Of a stretch of DNA of 64,000 bases, positions 53,601 to 62,020 are shown one piece after another. A program made the position numbers and the translations under genes. Source of the stretch: Bdellovibrionia bacterium (GTDB taxonomy: Bacteria > Bdellovibrionota > Bdellovibrionia > Bdellovibrionales > JAGQZY01); contig JAUHWH010000001.1 in NCBI GenBank assembly GCA_030424715.1, forward strand, positions 248,001 through 312,000, given 5' to 3'. Under the pieces are notes generated by a model that was not told the origin of the DNA, did no database searches, and was given only the letters and a program-made list of their open reading frames with translations. Position 1 is the first letter of the stretch; every line of letters starts with the position of its first letter.

Positions 53601-53945
53601 GATGCCAATGGCGAAGAGCTTTTTGTTCACCGTCGCAGTCAGCTTGCTGCGACCCTGGTGACTGCAGCTCAACGTGCCAGTTTCTACGAAAGCACCGGAC
53701 TTGATATGGGGACCTTGGCCAGCCTCCTTGAGAAAATGGAAGCCGAAGCTAATAAACCACCGGTTTTCGAAGACCCTAAGGAGGAAACACCTGTTGGGGA
53801 GAATGCGGTGACTCCGTCTTCACTTCTAAGCTCGTCATCTCCGGCGGAACAAGCTGTGATCCAACTGGGTGCTGAGCCTTTGCGGGCGTATCTCAACAAC
53901 CCCACAAGCTCGGACTATATGAAGAGAATTTTACTGTCTCTGTAA
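50667..53945 (+). CDS. Very large metzincin metalloprotease lipoprotein
   Basis: Start at the ATG at 50667 (GGGGGA upstream), giving 1092 residues. The signal ends LLTGC (Cys21), a lipobox. HEIGHNLGLRHNFSGS at 546-561 is a metzincin zinc site (His546, His550, His556), and a Met-turn-like SSVMDY follows at about 590. This matches bacterial zinc-dependent metalloproteases with HE(I/V)GH-x-LGLRHNF. The N-terminal 540 and C-terminal 490 residues have no named domain; several cysteines occur. Probably surface-anchored. A terminator follows at 53969-53998. Confidence 0.85.
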   Translation: MQSIKMAIGLVISAALLLTGCTEDRQEQKILKPQDVVFSKSNIDTQANYLYAPLGQESSRTSLYGRSFEVGQSKVVKLQINEFSLDVLSIEKDDRFSDNPNNQKLLISIPIEHVDYRCADDAYGECIGNEVENERITWDQKKFFKAKFADAKIVDTNFFSYEFAGQGQCYSEENSELLARSITSNSLNFTLKRDYKDELFFFCIRNHDLSDFTNLNWTETTSYSLVKLADVASPDYPKAVYHPDWINTFGFFETDDYQLDVDGNATQNGEIKYMQRWNPNRSEIVYHLSESFNKPQNAALKAATYESFNRLNSGLAKAGAKFRLKLAEPSAESDPSDLRKSMVILVDDPAASSVIGYGPSIVNPLTGEVIAARTMMYSGSIRKFVRFTYEDIVRDYGKEATTEGATAPSSGATQASNLSESLGNLSADFAMPMSRLEAQSLVDFSKIDALKSDVIQNQVSRTPELSEDEIDHFMKNEANKDYMKLLAEQNKYPAEALSFGEVSQDMLQQLIAEVGQLKPWETLTDLEKQGVLNVLTPYVWVPTLIHEIGHNLGLRHNFSGSEDADNFYAPEEVAALAIPALDAPMPYSSVMDYPKSEVNALRALGKYDIAALQFGYADAVTLEDGSIAKVDSAKTPTEGLKAYQYCSDEGVAPNPSCNPFDEGVTMVEMAQSMIDSYEERYTTSNFRRGRANFSGLGDDRYLASKNRTFRNLRLIFERYESLVNDFDLDQETIDSVPWLSELDQAVELATDFMIKVIKTPDTVCIIQDRATGQLQPAPIGIFSQLAHDRTRRCSDLQLNEQFMVVGEGGKPLNSLKLPSNPNRYADQIDVRGTWIDKALAMRTLFRRTVGSTLHDDVNGNFLDHPKSAPKIMQLVQDMMTNNMVAPVDIQFVDGTKTTANLGVRFDDGFYEIPAPELPLPNWILGLPYMNMTLPEALTMVLQRNVAQGSDSPTKTLMLESLKVYRFHPNPGSRDYLSIDANGEELFVHRRSQLAATLVTAAQRASFYESTGLDMGTLASLLEKMEAEANKPPVFEDPKEETPVGENAVTPSSLLSSSSPAEQAVIQLGAEPLRAYLNNPTSSDYMKRILLSL

Positions 53946-53968
53946 CACCCTATCATTTTCAAAAACCG

Positions 53969-53998
53969 GCCCCTTTTCGTAAAGAAACGGGGCTTTTT
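53969..53998 (+). terminator. Intrinsic terminator after the giant metalloprotease
   Basis: GCCCC (53969-53973) pairs with GGGGC (53989-53993), with an inner TTTC/GAAA stem, then TTTTT at 53994-53998. It ends the plus-strand barrel and protease transcript before the convergent M16 gene. Confidence 0.85.
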
Positions 53999-54129
53999 CC
54001 ACCCTACACAGCTCCTTCTCCGACGGCGAAGAGGCCTGTGGAAAACACTGTAGATAAGCTATTCTGATGAGCATAAATCACCAAAACTAATGCTCTTTGT
54101 ATCCCCCAAAACTGTGCATAAAACGACGG

Positions 54130-56949
54130 CTAAACCATCGTTTTTGACTTTTTGTAAGGCTGAATTCGAGGCCATTGAGCGGTAAACTCTTGAAAAGAGT
54201 CAATCTTTTCAAACCCTTCGGGGATGCCCTGGCTTTTCGACTGGGACCCGTTATATAGAAAAACCAGGGTGCCTCGATCAAGCGCCATGGCTTCTTCGAT
54301 AAAGGATTTCAGGCTCTTTTCGGTGATCTTTTTGATCTCGCTCACCAGTTTATCCAAAAAGTGGAAGTCGCCATGGTAGGTACCCGCCATCATAGTGAAG
54401 CGTGACTGACGCTCCCCAAGCGAGTTGGGACTCTGTGAAATGTCGTTAATTATTGAAGCCTTCACCGCCTCAACATCATCACTTTTCAATTGGGTTTTAA
54501 GGTCTTTTAATACCTGATGCAAAAATTGATCGGACCGCTGAAAGCAGTCAAGGGCTTCATGGGTGTCGGATTGAATTAAAGTACCCAGTCCACAAAAGGC
54601 ATGGCTGGAGGTTGGAAACCCGGCGACCACATATCCTAACTGCTGGTGGGTTCGAAGCTCTGTAAAGAACGGCTGTTCAATAAGTCTTCCGATAACATCC
54701 ACGTAAGCCTGATCCCGAATGCTCCAGTCGCTAACTTTATAAAAGGTCAACTGAGCATTATTGTTGTTAGAGCCACTCATTGGCGCAGCCATTTTCTTAT
54801 TTGGCATTTCAAGAAATTTGTTTTCAAAAGCTTCGACATCACTCTCTGTAAACCCAGAGGCTTTTATTTTGCTAAAAAATAGGTCGATCGCCGGCTTGAC
54901 GGCAGCACCATCAATATTGCCGTAAGTAAAACTTCGAATGGCGACTTTTTGGAAAAACTTTTTTGCAAAGTCTTTCACCTGCTCTAGGGTGACTTTTTCA
55001 ATAAAGGGCAGATAGTCTTTGTAGTGAATCGCCGCCGTTGAAAACAGGTTTCCTGATTCATAAAGAATCTGTTGGTAGGCCGCATCGTGATCTTTATTCT
55101 GCAGGGACTTTTTCATTTTTCTTTTTAGGTCTAAAAAAGTCTCTTCGCTCACGTTCACCTGAGCAATGCTGCGAGCATTCTGTTCGTCATATATAAGGTT
55201 TTTCAATAAATCGGATAAGTGCTGCGAGTAACCATTCACATCGACGGTGATCGTATTGTAGCCGTGACTGATGTTAAAATTCAAACCGGCTGACGATACT
55301 GGATAGCCCCATTCATTGAGTTCCTCTCGCTTCATCCTTGCAAAAAGCTTTGCCAGTAAATAATTTTGAGGGTCACGCTCAATGGCGTCCGAGATAAAAG
55401 ATAAAGATATTGAAGCACGAGGGATCTCAAGCTCCGTATCTTGTTGTGCAAAAAGACGAGAATAGTCCTTATAAAGCTCGTCAGTCGCTGCTCCCAAGCT
55501 GGGAGGCGCCACCAGTTCAGTGTTGGTTGGAATATAGGGGTTCACTTCAGGGTATTTGAAGTCGGGATACACAGGAACTGAGTCGAGGGCCTCAACAAGC
55601 TCCTTAGAAAGTTCACTGGAGCTATAGTTGATACCGTAATAGGGCTCGACCTGCCCTTCACATTTGCTTTTCGAGAAATACGAGACCTGTAAGTTTTTTG
55701 TGGTTAACTTATTGAGAAATAGACTGAAGTCGTCAGGAGAGTGCTTATGATAGAGGTAGTGATGACTCAGGAACTCATCCACCGGATAATATAACATCGA
55801 AGCACTAAAATGACTGGCTCGGCTCATGGAACTCTTCGGTTCCATGTTCTTTAGATCGAGGGCCGAAAGAATTTGTCGCTCATTAAATATATAGTCTTTG
55901 AGGCCCTCTTTTTTCAAAAGCTCAATGTAGGAAAAAACAGCCTTTAAAATAGGATCCCTTTGTTTTTTTCCCTCTTTTGTAAGCTGCACTTTAATATGAA
56001 ACATCCGCCACCAAGTGGATGTTTCCAGCCCCACAGCCCAACCCTTCCTTTTTAAAAAAGAGAGGAGAGAACCTTCGCCCTCTTCTCCTAACAATTGGGC
56101 TAAAAACTGGGTTGGCTTGGAGTCCCAGTAGGGAAGATCATCTGGCATATCAAAACTAATTTTCAAAAAATCTTTGTCGCGCACAGTTTCAACTTCATGA
56201 AACAGCGGGGTATCCCCATGGACAAAAAGTTGATCATCAAACTGTGGCTTGTCTATCTGAAGGTTTGGGATATCTGAAAAGTGGTTTTTTGCCAAGGTCT
56301 TGAGTTGTTCCGATGGCAGGGCGCTCATTAGCACTAAGCGCATTAGGTTCGAGGAGTACTTCGTCTTATAGAAGTCCATGACAATATCACGGTTGGCCTG
56401 AGACAAGGTGTTCTTGTCGCCGGTGGCGAACTTAGAAAAAGGGTGCTTGGGGTCCGTTATCATTTGTAAAAACCGGTATTCACGACGCCCGTCGTCCTGT
56501 CGGTTTTTCTCGTGCTCACTGTGAACCGCATTTTTTTCGCGATCGACATATTTCTCGTCAAATGTTGGACATACAAAAAATCGGGAGAAGCGCTTGAGTG
56601 AATCTTCAAAACCACTGTCCACAACATCAAAAAAATAATTGGTGTGATCTATCGAAGTGTAGGCGTTGTGACCGCCACCATTTTTGTTCAAAAAGTCTTC
56701 ATATTCTCCCACTCCAGGATAATCTTCAGTGCCCAAAAACAACATATGCTCTAAAAAATGCGCTAGCCCCAGATGATCATCTGGATTTTGCATAGACCCT
56801 GCCATCACCGCCAAGGCCGCTGATGACTTCACAAAACGTGGATCACTCACCGTTAAAACCTGCAGCTCATTACCGAGTGTAAAAGTATCAAACTTCATTC
56901 CATTGAACACATTGACTTCCTTTGCTGGGAATCGATTACGAAAAGGCAT
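54130..56949 (-). CDS. M16 family metallopeptidase (insulinase/pitrilysin-like)
   Basis: A 939-residue protein of the four-domain pitrilysin type. HFLEH at 64-68 is the inverted zinc motif (HxxEH), and the third ligand is Glu145 at the family's fixed distance. The N-terminal ATG has no signal peptide, unlike E. coli PtrA, so it is either cytoplasmic or exported by another route. The length is typical (about 930-1000). M16 enzymes degrade peptides of limited size in an enclosed chamber. Divergent from the yceI gene. Confidence 0.93.
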   Translation of the reverse strand: MPFRNRFPAKEVNVFNGMKFDTFTLGNELQVLTVSDPRFVKSSAALAVMAGSMQNPDDHLGLAHFLEHMLFLGTEDYPGVGEYEDFLNKNGGGHNAYTSIDHTNYFFDVVDSGFEDSLKRFSRFFVCPTFDEKYVDREKNAVHSEHEKNRQDDGRREYRFLQMITDPKHPFSKFATGDKNTLSQANRDIVMDFYKTKYSSNLMRLVLMSALPSEQLKTLAKNHFSDIPNLQIDKPQFDDQLFVHGDTPLFHEVETVRDKDFLKISFDMPDDLPYWDSKPTQFLAQLLGEEGEGSLLSFLKRKGWAVGLETSTWWRMFHIKVQLTKEGKKQRDPILKAVFSYIELLKKEGLKDYIFNERQILSALDLKNMEPKSSMSRASHFSASMLYYPVDEFLSHHYLYHKHSPDDFSLFLNKLTTKNLQVSYFSKSKCEGQVEPYYGINYSSSELSKELVEALDSVPVYPDFKYPEVNPYIPTNTELVAPPSLGAATDELYKDYSRLFAQQDTELEIPRASISLSFISDAIERDPQNYLLAKLFARMKREELNEWGYPVSSAGLNFNISHGYNTITVDVNGYSQHLSDLLKNLIYDEQNARSIAQVNVSEETFLDLKRKMKKSLQNKDHDAAYQQILYESGNLFSTAAIHYKDYLPFIEKVTLEQVKDFAKKFFQKVAIRSFTYGNIDGAAVKPAIDLFFSKIKASGFTESDVEAFENKFLEMPNKKMAAPMSGSNNNNAQLTFYKVSDWSIRDQAYVDVIGRLIEQPFFTELRTHQQLGYVVAGFPTSSHAFCGLGTLIQSDTHEALDCFQRSDQFLHQVLKDLKTQLKSDDVEAVKASIINDISQSPNSLGERQSRFTMMAGTYHGDFHFLDKLVSEIKKITEKSLKSFIEEAMALDRGTLVFLYNGSQSKSQGIPEGFEKIDSFQEFTAQWPRIQPYKKSKTMV

Positions 56950-57091
56950 GATGCCTAAGATTTATTATAGGTTGGCGACGAAAAAAAATCGCCCTATGCG
57001 CTTCGCGCAATTGTTCAGAAATAGTCCTTTCGCTAGTCTACGTTTGTGTCTAGTATGACTTTTGCTTAGTTTTTACCAAAAAGGAGTCCCT

Positions 57092-57691
57092 ATGAAACTG
57101 ATCATCTTCGCCTTCTTCTTATTTGCCGCAACAATCGCCACCGCCAAACAGGTCCCTCTCGACATAAAAGCCAGTGAAATTCAATGGAAGGGCGAGAAAA
57201 AGCTCACCGACGACAGTCATCATGGCTCGGTAAAGATTAAAAAGGGAACCATCAATATCGATGAACAACGCAATCTAGTGGGCGGAACCATTGTCATCGA
57301 CATGAAATCTATTGAAGACAAGGACCTTTCTGGGAAATGGAAGACAAAACTAGAGCAACACCTCAACAGTGAAGACTTTTTTGATGTCTCAAAACATCCA
57401 GAAGCCAGCTTTAAAATTACCAAAGTAGAGCCCACCAGAAGTAACGTGGCAAAAGTCACGGGCAACCTAACCCTACGCGGGGTCACCCATCCTGAAACTT
57501 TTGAAATTATTGTTGAGAAAAACAACAAAAAGATGACCGCCACAGGGCAAATCACCGTGGACCGGACAAAGTATGGCGTCACCTACAACCAAGAAGGCAA
57601 TCTCCTTCAAAAGGCTGTGAAAGTGGCCAAAGATAAGATCATTAAAAACAACGTGGTCATCACGATCAACCTGAAGACCCAAACAATCTAG
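57092..57691 (+). CDS. YceI family periplasmic protein
   Basis: The ATG at 57092 has AAGGAG 5 bases upstream and begins a signal peptide (MKLIIFAFFLFAATIATA), giving 199 residues. The YceI lipocalin-like fold is shown by IQWKGEKKL, the SVKIKKGTI strand, DKDLSGKWKTKLEQHLNSEDFFDVSKHPEASF, and LRGVTHPETF. These proteins bind isoprenoid lipids; a link to quinone traffic is possible but not shown. Single gene. Confidence 0.92.
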   Translation: MKLIIFAFFLFAATIATAKQVPLDIKASEIQWKGEKKLTDDSHHGSVKIKKGTINIDEQRNLVGGTIVIDMKSIEDKDLSGKWKTKLEQHLNSEDFFDVSKHPEASFKITKVEPTRSNVAKVTGNLTLRGVTHPETFEIIVEKNNKKMTATGQITVDRTKYGVTYNQEGNLLQKAVKVAKDKIIKNNVVITINLKTQTI

Positions 57692-57694
57692 TGC

Positions 57695-57726
57695 AAAAAA
57701 GTAAGGCACCAACAGTGGTGCCTTAC
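57695..57726 (-). terminator. Terminator of the MMPL transporter gene
   Basis: GTAAGGCACCA (57701-57711) pairs with TGGTGCCTTAC (57716-57726), an 11-base stem with a 4-base loop. On the minus strand it is followed by six T (57695-57700). Confidence 0.88.
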
Positions 57727-57733
57727 CACTTGC

Positions 57734-59962
57734 TTAAGATTTGGCTTTCCGGAAAAGCATGGCAAGGTGAGGAAGTACAAACAGGGTCATCATTATAGCA
57801 AGGAACGTCCCAAACACGATTTCTAAACCAAACCGCTGACTCGGCGGGAAATTCGACAAGTAAAACACACTGAACCCTGCCCCAATCACAAGACCGGATA
57901 TAAAGACAGGAGGCCCTTGGGACCGAATCGCCGCAACCCATCCTTCTTTGTCGGTACGAAAACCTTTCGCTGCTGATAAGCGACGAGCTGCCAAAATGAT
58001 ATGAATCATCCCATCAACAGCCAGCCCCAATACAACATTTATCGAAGGCGATGAGATAATGTCCACTGGAACTTCAAAATACCCCACACAACCCAAAAAA
58101 GCCGCCGTGACACCGACAATGGAAAGTCCGGCGTACAGGGTGATCGGTATCGACACAGACAGCAAAAGAATAATCACAACAAACAAGAGCAGGAGAGCCG
58201 CAATCCCCGTCTTCATGCTTTTACGAATTTTTTGAGCTAAACGACTTTGCATATAGTAGCTTCCGCCAACCGTATCCAATCGCAAACCGTGCTTTCGGGG
58301 CTTTGCCATCAACTGATTGATAATTTTATGGCGATCCACGGAGCGTCCTGACTCCTTCATTCGCAACATAAACAAACCCTGCTCTTGGTCTTCCGTTATA
58401 AATCCCCGGGCCACCTTCCCAAAACGATCACGGGATAAGATGCTCATCAAACTTCCCCAGGGTAGAAGTCGCGCCAACCAGTTTTCTTGAGTCTCCTCCA
58501 TGAGGACCGGCAAGGACAGAACCGCCCCCACCGCTGGGTGCCCTTCAACATCCTCTTGTAGGGCTTGCATCTTTTTATAATTCTCTTGGTTGGTAAGGTT
58601 TTTACCCGAGGGGTCGCTAACAACAAAGTTAAGAGGGTTACTTCCCCCGAACCGATCCAACTGTAAAATTCCTTTATAAATCTCTTGGTCTTTTTTGAAG
58701 TATGTCAATAGCGATGGATCGGTATTGATATCGTCTGCACCGAGCCAAGCCATGGCACCGGCGCCTCCTAAAAGACAGAGAGCCAGTGGTACCCCAACCA
58801 TCAGCGGCAAGGGAAGCCAAAAACTTCGGGCTTCTTTTTTGCTCTTGCCCAATTTTGAAAATCGAAGAAAAAGAGGAAACAGAAGATAAGCCATGAGGAG
58901 TGCCGCAAGCGCACCAATACTTCCTCCGACCCCGAGCTGCTGGAGCGGCTTGGCTTCAACAAATATAAGGCTCACAAATCCAAACACCGTTGTCGTGGCC
59001 GCCCAAAAGGAAGCCGGCAAAGTCGTCACAAGTGTCGAGGCTAAACGCTTTCGTTTATCTTGATGGGAATCCTGCCGCCAGTTGGAAGTCAAAAACACCA
59101 CGTGGGAGACAGTCAAGACATAGACGATAGCACCCAAGTTAGCAGTAAGAATTCCGATCGGAACGCCCAGTTGAGATTGCACCACCAAACTGAGGGCAGC
59201 GGCCGTCAAGGCCGCCACGATGGCTCCTATGGCAACAAACAGAGACATGAAGATAAGTAACAGCAACGCCGTACTTATCACTATCGCTCCCATGATAAAT
59301 TGCTTCATGTCACGCATCAACATCTGCCGAATCTCCTCGATGATATAAGGAATCCCAGAGATATAAATCGGATGATCACGAAAAGTCTGACTCTGAATTA
59401 TTTTTTTAATTGCCGAAACCGTTGTTCCCACTTTTTTGAGATCAATAAAACAAACAATCAACGAGTTTTTGCCTGAACCACTGTCAAGAAAACGGGTCCA
59501 CATCGGGTGAGTGAGAGCAGCATCAACGTTCGGTGGGCCCTGGGTCACACTCTGCACATCTAAAACCCCCGGCGCTTTTTCGATCGCCTTGGTCAGCGCA
59601 GTGATTCTTTTCAGATAATTCGGATCCTTAATATCTGGCGCCGGCAGTGATAAGACGACCGAGTCTCCCACGATAAATTTTTTATAAATAAGAGCGTCGT
59701 CTTTGTATATCTTGCTATCTGGAGAAAAGAAAAAAGACGATGTGATCTGAGGAGTCAAATCAACCTGAGTGTAAAAAACGTAAAACAATCCACCAACCAG
59801 CAACAGAATAATGCTCGCAACAAAGGGGTTGATAAAAAAACGATCTAATAATTGCCGTACCACTCTGCCCCTAGACGGAGACCTATTCTCCTCAATTGTT
59901 CCCTCTCCTATCGGTCGGAGAAGATCCTGAGTTGAATCATTTTCATTAAAACAATTCAACAC
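57734..59962 (-). CDS. MMPL/RND family transporter
   Basis: A 742-residue membrane protein with about 12 helices in two halves, each preceded by a large periplasmic loop (about 65-210 and 400-520), as in MMPL and hopanoid/lipid RND exporters. The helices carry the Gly/Ala-rich motifs LSLVVQSQLGVPIGILTANL and ISSPSINVVLGLAVDGMIH. An N-terminal cytoplasmic tail of about 40 residues precedes the first helix. No membrane-fusion partner is nearby. A lipid or hydrophobic substrate is likely but inferred. Confidence 0.88.
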   Translation of the reverse strand: MLNCFNENDSTQDLLRPIGEGTIEENRSPSRGRVVRQLLDRFFINPFVASIILLLVGGLFYVFYTQVDLTPQITSSFFFSPDSKIYKDDALIYKKFIVGDSVVLSLPAPDIKDPNYLKRITALTKAIEKAPGVLDVQSVTQGPPNVDAALTHPMWTRFLDSGSGKNSLIVCFIDLKKVGTTVSAIKKIIQSQTFRDHPIYISGIPYIIEEIRQMLMRDMKQFIMGAIVISTALLLLIFMSLFVAIGAIVAALTAAALSLVVQSQLGVPIGILTANLGAIVYVLTVSHVVFLTSNWRQDSHQDKRKRLASTLVTTLPASFWAATTTVFGFVSLIFVEAKPLQQLGVGGSIGALAALLMAYLLFPLFLRFSKLGKSKKEARSFWLPLPLMVGVPLALCLLGGAGAMAWLGADDINTDPSLLTYFKKDQEIYKGILQLDRFGGSNPLNFVVSDPSGKNLTNQENYKKMQALQEDVEGHPAVGAVLSLPVLMEETQENWLARLLPWGSLMSILSRDRFGKVARGFITEDQEQGLFMLRMKESGRSVDRHKIINQLMAKPRKHGLRLDTVGGSYYMQSRLAQKIRKSMKTGIAALLLLFVVIILLLSVSIPITLYAGLSIVGVTAAFLGCVGYFEVPVDIISSPSINVVLGLAVDGMIHIILAARRLSAAKGFRTDKEGWVAAIRSQGPPVFISGLVIGAGFSVFYLSNFPPSQRFGLEIVFGTFLAIMMTLFVLPHLAMLFRKAKS

Positions 59963-60296
59963 TTACATTAAGCGCGGCATTAAAAAACCATGGGCCTGAG
60001 TGACTCCACCAAGGCCAATTGCAAGCCTTGCTTCTCCTTACGAACACCTCGGACTCTGGCTGCGCCACGCTGGCTTTGATGCCCCGGTGTCGCCTCCGCT
60101 ACCATGGCCACACGAAAGACCAGGAACGCCCGCGGCCAAGCTTTCATTGTTCGCCCTCAGCATTATTGGCACACGGACTCATCTGGAGGCCACTAAGCAA
60201 CGCCCGGATCTCACAACTGTAGACAAGGCGACGCGCCCCCCCTCGCTCCGAAAAATCGGAAGATTCAGGCAGAGATTACAAACCAACGCCGAGCGG
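59963..60296. other. GC-rich gap without a supported gene
   Basis: About 330 bases between the MMPL gene start and the MsrAB stop. The first part must hold the MMPL promoter. Bases 60000-60290 are visibly richer in G and C than the neighbouring intergenic DNA and are open in several frames on both strands. A minus-strand frame from 60147 to 59980 gives a 55-residue basic peptide, but none has a clear ribosome site or family match. No RNA gene was recognised. Confidence 0.4.
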
Positions 60297-61382
60297 CTAC
60301 TTCGAAGCTTCTGGAGGTTTCTCAAATAATTTTGAGAATTCACCGTAGCCTTTCGCCTCAAGCTCTTCTTTTGGTATGAACTTGAGGGCGGCAGAGTTTA
60401 AGCAATAGCGCAATCCAGTGGGTGCTGGTCCATCATCAAACACGTGACCCAAATGAGAGTCGGCAATTTTTGAGCGCACCTCAGTTCGAACACTAAACAG
60501 ACGTCGATCTTCTTTTTCCACAATATGTTCCTTGCTTATAGTGTCGTAAAAAGACGGCCAGCCAGTGCCCGATTTATACTTATGGGTCGAACTAAAAAGA
60601 GGCTCACCACTGACGATATCAACATAGATACCTTCTTTTTTGTTATCCCAAAATTCATTTTTAAAAGGAGGCTCGGTCCCCTCTTTCTGAGTGACCTTGT
60701 ACTGGAGCGGGGTCAATGTGCTTTTTATCTGTTCATCACTTGGTCTTGTGTATTTGCTCATTTTATCCTTCTTTGCTTGGCGGGGCTGGTACTCTCTTTG
60801 ATCGCCCCATATCTTATCAATATATTCGTCTCTGCCCGATCGGTAACGATAGTACTTATACTTGATCGTGCTCTTTTTATAATAGTCTTGGTGGTAATCT
60901 TCTGCCGGATAAAAAGCCAGGGCTTTCCGAATGGGCGTCACGATAGGCTTTTTAAACCTCTTACTTTTGGTCATCGCCGCTTTCGAATCCTCGGCCCGTT
61001 TCTTTTGTTCCTCGGAGTGGTAGAAAATGGCAGTCGCATACTGTGGACCACGATCTACGAACTGCCCGCCCCCATCCGTCGGATTGACGTTGCGCCAGAA
61101 GACCTGCAGCAAGTCTTGGTAGCTGACTTTCTGAGGATCAAAAGTGACCTGAACCACCTCAAGATGTTTGGTCGCTCCTGACGCCACTTTTTTATAAGCC
61201 GGGCTGGCGATTTGCCCCCCCATAAAGCCCGAAACCACGGACTTCACGCCTGTAAGTTTCTCAAAGGGCGGTTCCATACACCAGAAGCACCCACCGGCAA
61301 AAGTGGCTTTTTGCATATCGGCGGCTTCCAGAGAAGGAGCCAACATCATCGTGACGATTAAAACCCAGTAAAATTGTCGCAA
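60297..61382 (-). CDS. msrAB: Periplasmic MsrA-MsrB fusion methionine sulfoxide reductase
   Basis: A 361-residue exported enzyme (signal peptide about 1-21, EAA-D). MsrA at about 25-190 has GCFWC (catalytic Cys32) and the later EDYHQDYY. MsrB at about 215-340 has [22 protein letters not shown] and the catalytic RYCLN (about Cys327). It repairs oxidised methionine in envelope proteins. The zinc CxxC pairs found in many MsrB proteins are not present. An electron donor such as a thioredoxin-like domain is not in this window. It is 8 bases downstream of the ferritin-like gene. Confidence 0.94.
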   Translation of the reverse strand: MRQFYWVLIVTMMLAPSLEAADMQKATFAGGCFWCMEPPFEKLTGVKSVVSGFMGGQIASPAYKKVASGATKHLEVVQVTFDPQKVSYQDLLQVFWRNVNPTDGGGQFVDRGPQYATAIFYHSEEQKKRAEDSKAAMTKSKRFKKPIVTPIRKALAFYPAEDYHQDYYKKSTIKYKYYRYRSGRDEYIDKIWGDQREYQPRQAKKDKMSKYTRPSDEQIKSTLTPLQYKVTQKEGTEPPFKNEFWDNKKEGIYVDIVSGEPLFSSTHKYKSGTGWPSFYDTISKEHIVEKEDRRLFSVRTEVRSKIADSHLGHVFDDGPAPTGLRYCLNSAALKFIPKEELEAKGYGEFSKLFEKPPEASK

Positions 61383-61390
61383 AGGTCCTC

Positions 61391-62020
61391 CTAAAGATCG
61401 AAAGCAACACCAGGAATGGACACTTCCATACCCAGTTCAAGAGCCACTGATTGGATCAAAAAATCAAAAGCCCTCTGTTCAATCATTCGTAAAGCCATCA
61501 GTTTTTGTGACGAAACCTTCGAGGATTCTGCCAAAAGGCTTTGAATTTGCTCCAGATGGTGCTCTTCTTCGCGAAGAATAGCCTTAATTTGAGACGCTCC
61601 CCCAAAGGGCTCCATCAGTTGAGCGTAAAAAGGATAAACTTGATTGGCTCTTTCTTCAATGAGTAAGGTCGACAGGAGGTAGTTCAAATAAGAGTCCTCA
61701 CCTTCAAGGGCGGCGCAAACCGCTTGGTCCACCGATTGAATATAGGAACGCCCCGCTTCTCCCGCCAATAGAAACTCATCAGTATAGGTCTTCAGATGAC
61801 CGTCACTCATTTTTAGAGCCATCTTTTTGAAAATCTGGGCGTGTCGAATCTCCTCTGTCATATGGGCAAGCACCTCGGAGTCGATGTTTTTTTCGAATTG
61901 GCTTTTGACGATTTTACGGGCTCCCATATACTCCATCAAACTGATGGTATTCAAAAATCGAGCGTGTTTGTCGGGTTGCACGGTTAATTCACGCAACACC
62001 TGTTGCCAATGGGTCTTCAT
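61391..62020 (-). CDS. Ferritin-like diiron protein in the biotin operon
   Basis: A 209-residue helical cytoplasmic protein. The expected ferritin-like iron ligands are all visible: Glu30 on the first helix, Glu57-x-x-His60 (EIRH) on the second, Glu123 (EERA) on the third, and Glu152-x-x-His155 (EEHH) on the fourth. The ATG directly follows the stop of the BioD-BioA gene with GAGGAG across the junction, so it is translated with it. Diiron proteins of this type can be oxygenases or oxidases; a biotin-pathway role is inferred from position only. MsrAB follows 8 bases later. Confidence 0.75.
   Translation of the reverse strand: MKTHWQQVLRELTVQPDKHARFLNTISLMEYMGARKIVKSQFEKNIDSEVLAHMTEEIRHAQIFKKMALKMSDGHLKTYTDEFLLAGEAGRSYIQSVDQAVCAALEGEDSYLNYLLSTLLIEERANQVYPFYAQLMEPFGGASQIKAILREEEHHLEQIQSLLAESSKVSSQKLMALRMIEQRAFDFLIQSVALELGMEVSIPGVAFDL

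Noticed and set aside
60000-60329. 109-residue plus-strand frame in the GC-rich gap
   Set aside because: Pro/Arg-rich, no ribosome site, and it runs into msrAB in antisense; kept only as a note on the gap.
60525-61181. 218-residue plus-strand frame opposite msrAB
   Set aside because: It is the antisense of a clear MsrA-MsrB gene, has no family pattern, and the hydrophobicity follows from the complementary codons.
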